Shown one piece after another: positions 1-9,000 of a stretch of 64,000 nt of DNA (positions are counted from its first letter, which is position 1; every line of letters starts with the position of its first letter). Made by a program: the position numbers and the translations under genes. The notes beneath the pieces are model-generated. The model did no database searches and was not told the DNA's origin. It saw only the letters and a list, made by a program, of their open reading frames with translations. The stretch covers positions 1-64,000 of the forward strand of contig NZ_JAJJPA010000035.1 in NCBI RefSeq assembly GCF_020907985.1. The letters run 5' to 3'. The DNA comes from Kitasatospora humi. Its GTDB lineage: Bacteria; Actinomycetota; Actinomycetes; Streptomycetales; Streptomycetaceae.

Positions 1-3000
1 CCCCACCCGCGCACCCGGCCGCGCCACCCCCGACACCACCGAACCCGAGGAGACCCCAGCGGCCAGACTCTCCACACCGCCGACCAGTTCGGCACGCTCG
101 GTGCCCACCACCACAGCACGGTGCTCGAACACCGACCGCGTCGTGGCCAGCGACCACGCCACATCCACCGGCTCCAACTCCGGCCGCGCCACCACCCATT
201 CACGCAACCGACCCGCCTGAGCAACCAGCCCCTCGGCCGACCGCCCAGACACCACCCACGCACCCGCACCCGACACCACCGGCACCACGGCCGGAGCCTG
301 CACAGCCTCGACATCCTCGACCGCCGGCGCCTCCTCCACGATGACGTGCGCATTGGTGCCGCTGATCCCGAACGCCGAGACACCCGCCCGACGCGGACGC
401 TCACCCGCGGGCCACGGCACCGACTCCGCCAGCAACCGCACCTCGCCCGACGCCCAATCCACGTGCGGCGACGGCTCGTCCACGTGCAGGGTGCGCGGCA
501 ACTGCTCGTGCTGCAGCGCCAGCACCATCTTGATCACACCAGCCATGCCGGCCGCCGCCTGGGTGTGCCCGATGTTGGACTTCACCGATCCCAGCCACAA
601 CGGCGCGCGCTCGCCGCGCTCCTGGCCGTAGGTGGCGAGCAGCGCCTGCGCCTCGATCGGGTCCCCGAGCGGGGTGCCCGTCCCGTGCGCCTCGACCACG
701 TCCACATCGGCGGCGGTCAGCCGACCGCTGGCCAGCGCCGCCCGGATCACCCGCTGCTGGGACGGACCGTTGGGCGCCGTCAGGCCGTTGGACGCGCCGT
801 CCTGGTTGATCGCCGAACCGCGCACCACCGCGAGCACCCGGTGCCCGTTGCGCCGGGCGTCGGAGAGCCGCTCCAGCACCACCATGCCGGCGCCTTCACC
901 CATGCCCATGCCGTCGGCCGCGGCCGAGAAGGCCTTGGACCGTCCGTCCGCCGCCAGCCCGCGCTGCCGGGCGAAGCCGACCATCTCCCACGGCGTCGCC
1001 ATGACCGCGACACCGCCGACCAGTGCCAGCGAGCACTCGCCCGACCGCACCGACTGGGCGGCCGTGTGCAGCGCCACCAGCGAGGACGAGCACGCCGTGT
1101 CGATCGTGATTGCCGGGCCCTCCAGGCCCAGCAGGTACGCCACCCGGCCGGAGATGATGCTGGTCGCGTTCCCGGTCACCAGGTGGCCCTCCACCTGCCC
1201 GGCGCCGTCCTGGCCGCCGAGCTGCATGCTGACCAGCGCGTAGTTCGACGAGTACCCGCCGATGAACACGCCGGTGCGCGAGCCGCCCAGGGACGTCGGG
1301 TCGACACCGGTGGACTCCAGCGCCTCCCACGACAGTTCGAGCATCAGCCGCTGCTGCGGGTCCATCGCCAGCGCCTCACGGGGGCTGATCCCGAAGAAGC
1401 CCGCGTCGAACCGGCCCGCCTGGTGGAGGAAGCCGCCCTCACGCGCATAGGTCGTCCCGGCGTGGGCGGGATCGGGGTCGAACAGGGCGGCCGTGTCCCA
1501 GCCGCGGTCCTGCGGGAAGCCGGAGATGCCCTCTCCGCCCGCGGCGAGCAGCTGCCAGAGCTCCTCGGGGGTGTTCAGCCCGCCGGGGAAGCGGCAGCTC
1601 ATCGCGACGATGGCGACCGGCTCGTCGTCGGTCACCACGGCGGTCGGCACGACCGGCGCGGTCCCGTTGTCGGCCAAGGCACCGAGCAACTCCGTCCGCA
1701 GGTACTCGGCCAGCACCGTCGGGGTGGGGTAGTCGAACATGAGCGTCGCCGGCAGGCGCAGCCCGGTCGCCGTGGCGATCCGGTTCCGCAGCTCGACCGA
1801 GGTCAGCGAGTCGAAGCCCAACTCGCTGAAGGCACGGCCGGCTTCCACCTCGTCGGAGCTCGCGTGGTTGAGGACGGCGGCGGCCTCCTCGCGGACGGTG
1901 TCCACCAGGATCCGCTCCTGCTCCGCCCGCGACAGGCCGGCCAGGCGCCGGGCCAGCTCGCCCTCGGCCTGCCGCCCGCCGCCGGTCTCGGTCCGCTGCG
2001 CCGCCTTCAGCCGCAGGGCGTCCGGCAGGTCGCGCAGGAACGGGACGTCCAGGATCTGCGCCTGGCCGGGAGCGGCCGCGAAGGCGGGCCAGTCGAGGTC
2101 CATGACGGTCAGGACGGTGTCCGGGCCGGCCATCGCGCCGCCCAGGGCCTTGACCGCCATCTCGGGGTCCATCAGGACCTCCCAGCGGTTGCGGCGCAGT
2201 CGCTGGCGGGCGGCCTCGGTGCCCCCGGACACGCCCTCGCCGGCCCAGGGGCCCCAGGCCACCGAGAGGGCGGGCAGGCCGCGGGAGCGCCGGTTCTCCG
2301 CCAGGGCGTCCAGGAAGGCGTTGGCGGCCGAGTAGTTGGCCTGGCCGGCGCCGCCGAAGGTGGACGCGGCCGAGGAGAACAGCACGAAGGCGTCGAGGTC
2401 GAGGCCCGCGGTCAGCTCGTCGAGGTGGACGGCACCGGCGGCCTTGGGGGCGAGGGCACTCGCCAGCCGGTCGTGGTCGAGGCTGTCCAGCACACCGTCG
2501 TCGAGCACGCCGGCGGTGTGCATGACCGTGGTGAGCGGCGGGCCGCCCGCACCGATGCGGTCGATGACTCCGGCGAGGTCGGCGCGGCTCGCACTGTCGC
2601 AGCTGCTGATCTCGACGTCGGTTCCGGCGGCCGCCAGGCTCGCGGCCAGCGCCACGGCACCCGGGGCGGTGACGCCGGACCGGCTGGCGAGGACGAGCCG
2701 CTCCGCGCGGCCGGCCAGCCAGCGGGCCACGTGCCCGCCGACCGCACCGGTCCCGCCGGTGATCAGCACGGTGCCGCGCGGCACCCAGTCCCGGCCCGCC
2801 TTGGGCTGCGGGGCGCGGGTCAGGCGGCGGCCCAGGATGCCGGCGGGCCGGATCGCCACCTCGTTCTCACCGCCGCCGGCGAGCACCGTGCACAGGCGGC
2901 TCGCGGCCCGGTCGTCGAGCACGGCGGGCAGGTCGATCAGACCGCCCCAGCGGTCCGGCTGCTCCAGGAAGACGACCCGGCCGAGGCCCCAGGTCTGCGC

Positions 3001-6000
3001 CTGCACCGGGTTGGTCAGCGGGTCGCCCGGGCCGGTGGCGATCGCCCCGGAGGTGAGCGTCCACAGCGGAGCGGTGATCGCGGCGTCGGTCAGCGCCTGG
3101 ATCAGGGTCAGGGTGCCGGCCAGGCCGGCGGGCACCACGGGCCGGTCGGCGAGCGGCGTCTCGTCCAGGCCGAGCAGCGACACCACCGCGGTGACGCGCG
3201 CCGGGGTGTCCTGGTCGGCGCCGGCCGGCAGGGCCCGGGTGAGGTCGGCGGCCAGTTGCTCGCGCCGCGCCGTGCCGGGATCGACCTCGACGACCGCGAC
3301 CTGGGCGCCCCGGGCGGTCAGCGCGCGGACGCAGGCCTGGACCAGCTCCGCGGCGCTGCCGGACCGGTCCGCCGGGACCGCCACCAGCCAGGTGCCGGCC
3401 GGCTTGGCCGGCGCCGGGTCGGTGACGGGCGCCCAACCGACCCGGTAGCGCCAGTTCCCGGTGACGTCCCGGTCCCGTTCGCGCCGGCGCCAGGACGCCA
3501 GCGCGGGGAGCACCTCGCCGAAGGACCGCTGTCCGTCCACGGCGAGCGTGTCGGCGAGCTGCGTCAGGTCGCCGCCTTCGACGGCCGCCCAGAACCGGGC
3601 CTCGGCCTCCGAGGACGCGCCGTCCCCGCCGGCCGCCGCCGGCACGGCCAGGCGGGAGCCGGTGAGCCAGTACCGCTGGTGCTGGAAGGCGTAGGTGGGC
3701 AGGTCCGTGCGCCGCCCGGCCGGCAGCACCTGCTGCCAGTCGACGGCGGGGCCGGCCACGTGCACCTGGGCGAGGGCCTGCAGCAGTCGCGCGGGGCCGC
3801 TGTTCTCGCGGTCCAGCGTCCCCGTGACCACCGGGGCACCGGCGGTGCCCAGGTCCTCGATGGTCTCGGCGATCCCCCCGGTCAGCACCGGCTGCGGGGA
3901 GACCTCGATGAACGTCCGGTTCCCGGCCGCGGCCAGCTCCCGGACCGCCTCGTCGAAGCGGACGGTCCGGCGGACGTTGGCGAACCAGTACTCGGCGTCC
4001 AGCTCCGGGCCGTTCATCCACCGGCACTCGACCGTGGAGAACAGCGGCACGCGTCCGGCGCCCGGCCGGATCCCCGCCAGCCGCTCGGTCAGCACGCCCT
4101 CCAGTTCGGACACCCCGGCCGAGTGCGCCACGAAGTCGGTCACCGGGATCGGCCAGCGCATGACCTTGCGGGCGGCCAGTTCGGCGCCGAACTCGGCCAG
4201 CGCCTCCGTCTCGCCGGACACCACGGTGGCGGCCGGCCCGTTCACGGCCGCGACCGCCAGCCGGTCACCCCAGGGTTCGAGCAGCTCGCGCACCGCCGCG
4301 GCGGGCATGACGACCGACAGCATCCCGCCGCCGGTGCCGAGCCCGGACAGCGCCTGGCTGCGGACCGCCACGATCTTGGCCGCGTCCTGGAGCGACAGGA
4401 TCCCGGCCACCGTGGCCGCCGCGATCTCGCCCTGGGAGTGGCCAACCACGGCGCCCGGCACGACGCCCGCGGCCTCCCAGACGGCGGCCAGGGACACCAT
4501 CACCGCCCACAGCGCCGGCTGGACCACGTCGGCGCGCTCCAGCGCGGGTGCGCCGTCGGCGCCGGCCAGCACGTCGGTCAACGACCAGTCCACGTACGGT
4601 TCCAGGGCCTGCGCGCATTCGGCGAGCCGGGCCGCGAAGACCGGCGAGGCCGCCAGCATCTCCCGCCCCATGCCGGCCCACTGGGCACCCTGGCCGGGGA
4701 AGACGAACACCGCCTCGCTCGCCTCGGCGGCAGCCGACGTGCCGGCGACCACCCCGGGAGCCCGTTCCCCGGCCGCCACCGCGGCCAGGCCCGCGGCCAG
4801 CTCCTCCCGGCCGGTCCCGGTCACCACGGCCCGGTACTCGTACACCGACCGGGTCGCCGCCAGCGACCAGGCCACGTCCACCGGGTCCAGTTCCGGCCGC
4901 GTCGCCAGGTACTCGGCCAGCCGGGCCGCCTGGCGGCGCAGGCCGTCCGCCGTCCGCCCCGACACCACCCAGGCACCGGCACCGGCGGCGTCCAGGACCG
5001 CGGGGACCCGCGGCGCGCCGACGCCGCCGTCCGCCGCGGCCGCCTCGACGTCCGCCGGGTCGGGGGCCTCCTCGAGGATCACGTGGGCGTTGGTGCCACT
5101 GACCCCGAACGAGGACACCCCGGCCCGGCGCGGGCGTCCGTCCGTCTGCCACGGCCGCGACTCCGTGAGCAGGCGGACGTCGCCGGCCGACCAGTCCACG
5201 TGCGGCGAGGGCTCGTCCGCGTGCAGCGTGGCCGGCAGGTTCTTGTGCTGCAGGGCCAGCACCATCTTCATCAGGCCGCTGATACCGGCCGCGCCCTGGG
5301 TGTGACCGATGTTGGACTTCACCGACCCCAGCCACAGCGGCCGCCCCTCCGGCCGGTCCTGGCCGTAGGTGGCGATCACCGCCTGCGCCTCGATCGGGTC
5401 ACCCAGCACCGTGCCGGACCCGTGCGCCTCCACCACGTCGACGTCGGCGGTCGTCAGTCCGGCGTCGGCCAGGGCCGCCCGGATCACCCGCTGCTGCGAC
5501 GGGCCGTTGGGCGCCGTCAGGCCGTTGGACGCACCGTCCTGGTTCACCGCGGAGCCCCGCACCACGGCCAGCACCGGGTGGCCGTTGCGGCGGGCGTCCG
5601 ACAGGCGCTCCAGCACCACCATGCCCGCGCCCTCGGCGACGCCCATGCCGTCCGCCGCGGCCGAGAACGACTTCGACCGGCCGTCGGGGGACAGCCCCCG
5701 CTGCTTGCTCACCCAGACGAAGAGGTCCGGGGCGGAGGCGATGAACGCGCCACCGGCCAGGGCGAGCGAGCACTCGCCCGAACGCAGCGCCTGGCTGGCC
5801 AGGTTGACCGCCACCAGCGCCGACGAGCAGGCCGTGTCGACGGTCACCGCCGGGCCCTCCAGGCCGAAGGTGTAGGCCACCCGACCGGAGAGCACGCTGG
5901 TCGTGGTGCCGGTCAGCATGTGGGCCTCGAGGCCCTCCGAGGCGTCCGGCCCGACCAGGCCGTACCCCGCGTAGCTCGCGCCGGTGAACACGCCGGTCCG

Positions 6001-9000
6001 GCTGCCGCGCAGCGTCGACTGGGCGATGCCCGCTCGCTCCAGGGCCTCCCAGGAGGTCTCCAGCAGGAGCCGCTGCTGCGGGTCCATGGCCAGCGCCTCG
6101 CGGGGGCTGATGCCGAAGAAGCCGGCGTCGAACTCGGCCGCGTTGTAGACGAATCCGCCCTGGCGCACGTACGCCGTGCCGGGGTTGTCCGGGTCCGGGT
6201 CGTAGAGGGCGTCCAGGTCCCAGCCGCGGTCCTGCGGGAACGCGCCGATCGCGTCCGTGCGCGAATCCAGGAGCTCCCACAGCTCCTCCGGGCTGCGCAC
6301 CCCGCCGGGGAAGCGGCAGCCCATGCCCACGATCACCACCGGATCGTCGTCCAGCGGTGCCGTGCTCGCCACGACGACCCCGCCGGCGTTCGCCGTCCGG
6401 TCGCCCAGCAGCTCGGACCGCAGGTAGCCGGCCAGCACCGTCGGGTTCGGGTAGTCGAAGAGCAGCGTGGCGGGCAGCTTCAGGCCGGTGGCGGCGCCCA
6501 ACCGGTTGCGCAGTTCCACGGCGGTCAGGGAGTCGAAGCCCAGCTCGCTGAAGGCCCGGCTGCTGCCGACCGCCTCCGCCGAGGAGTACTCGAGCACGGC
6601 GGCGGCCTCGGCCCTGACCAGGTTGACCAGGGTGCGGTCCTGCTCGGCGGCCGGCAGGCCGGCCAGTTGCCGGCGCAGGGGCGTGCCGGCGTCCTGGTCG
6701 ACGGCCTGGTCGGGCCCGTCGCCGGCCAGGGCCGCGGCGACCTCGGGCAGGCTCTCGATCAGCGGGCTGCGCCGGCGCAGGGTGAACGGCGGGGCGAACC
6801 GCGCCCAGTCCACGTCGACGACCGTGGTCAGCGCCTCCCCGCCGTCCAGGATCTGCCCGAGGGTGCGCGTGGCCAGGTCGGGGCTCATCAGCCGCAGCCC
6901 GCGCCGCTCCAGTTGGGCTCCGTCGGCCCCGGCGCCCATCGCGCCGACGCTCCACGGCCCCCAGGCCACGGAGGTGGCGGCCAGGCCCCGGGCCGCGCGG
7001 CTCTCGGCCAGGGCGTCCAGGTGGGCGTTGGCCGCGGAGAAGCCGGGCTGCTGACCGCCGCCCCAGACGGCGGCCACCGAGGAGAACAGCACGAAGGCGT
7101 CGAGGTCCAGGCCGGCGGTCAGCTCGTCCAGCCAGGCCGCCGCGTCCGCCTTGGCCGCGAGGACCGCGGCGAACTCCGCGAGGTCGAGGTCGTCGATCGG
7201 CTTGTTGTCGATGACCTCGGCGAGGTGCAGGACGGACGACAGCGCGGGGCCGGTGCTCGCGATGCGGCCGAGCAGCCCGGCCAGCTCGGCCCGCTGCCCG
7301 GCGTCGCAGGCGACGACCTCCACATGGGCGCCCTGCGCGGCGAGTTGGGCCGCCTGCGCCGCGATCCCGGGGGCGGCGGGGCCGGTGGTACCGGTCAGCA
7401 CCAGTCGGGGCGCGCCCTGACCGGCCAGCCAGCGGGCGACGTGCCCGCCGATCGCGTCGGTGCCGCCGGTGACGAGCACGGTGCCGCGCGGCTTCCAGGG
7501 CCGGCCCTCCTTGGGCTGCGGGGCGCGGGTCAACCGGCGGGCCAGGAGGCCGGTCCGGCGAATGGCGACCTGGTCCTCGCCGCAGCCGGCCAGGACGGCG
7601 GCCAGCCGCTCGCCCACCCGCTCGTCGGCCGTCTCGGGCAGGTCGATCAACCCGCCCCAGCGGTCCGGGTGTTCAAGTGCGATGACGCGACCGAGGCCCC
7701 ACACCTGGGACTGCACCGGGCCGGCCGGCGCCTCGCCCGGCGTGGCCGCCACGGCGCCGCGGGTGACGACCCACAGCGGGGCGGCCACGCCGGTGTCGCC
7801 CAGCGCCTGCACGAGGGCGAGGGTCGCGCCGAGGCCACCGGAGACGGACGGGTGGGCGGGCAGGCGCGACTCGTCGGCCGCGAGCAGCGACAGCACGCCG
7901 GACACCGCCTCGGGGGCCTGCGGTGCCGCGGTGAGCAGCCCGGCCATGTCCGCGCGGTCGACCGTTCCCGCCGGGACCTCGACGAACACGGCCTCGGCTC
8001 CATGGGCGGTCAGCGCCGCCGCGCACTGCCGGGCAAGGCCGGTGTCGGCCCGGCCCGCCGGGATGACGACCAGCCAACTCCCGGACGGCGCGGCCGAGGG
8101 CAGCTCGGTCACCGGTGTCCAGGTCACGCGGTAGCGCCAGCCGTCGGTCACCGAGCGGTCCCGCTCACGGCGCCGCCAGGACGCCAACGCGGGCAGCACG
8201 GCGCTGAGTTGTTCCTGGTCCTCGATCGCCAGCGTGTCCGCGATCCGGGCCAGGTCGCCGCCCTCGACGGCGGCCCAGAACCGGGCCTCCGCCTCGGTAC
8301 TCGCACCGTCACCACCCACCGGGGACGCCGCCGCGGCCGAGGGCTCCAACCAGAACCGCTGACGCTGGAACGCATACGTCGGCAGCTCCACCCGGTCGGC
8401 GGCGGGCAACACGGCCTTCCAATCCACCGGCAGACCACCGACATGAGCCTGCGCGAACGCCGTCACCAGACGCGCGGCACCCGCGTTGTCACGCTCCACC
8501 GTGCCCACGCTCAACACATCGGCAACACCCGCATCCTCAGCCGTCTCCGCGACAGCAGCGGTCAGCACCGGATGCGTCGACACCTCCACGAACGCGCCAA
8601 AACCGGCACCCAGGAGCGTACGCACGGCCTCCTCGAAACGAACCATCCGCCGCAAGTTCGCATACCAGTAACCGGCATCCACCTCACCACCGGACAACCA
8701 CTCACCCGTCACCGTGGAAATCATCGGCACCCGACCCACCCGCGGCGCGATCCCGGCCAACTCCTCAGCCAGCAACGCCTCCAACGGCTCCACCGCCGGC
8801 GAGTGCGCCACGAAATCCGTCGCCGGAATCCGCCACCGCAACACCTTGCGCGCCGCCAACTCCCGCTCGAACTCCGACAACGCCTCCGGCTCCCCCGAAA
8901 CCACCACCGCCGCAGGCCCGTTCACCGCCGCCACCGACAACCGCTCACCCCAACCCTCAACGATCTCCCGCACCGCCGGCGACGGCATCACCACCGACAC

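Noticed and set aside
3456..8480. Dehydratase or enoylreductase domains in the AT-KR linkers
   Set aside because: The linkers read straight into the structural half of the KR; no HxxxGxxxxP or ER nucleotide-binding motif is present.
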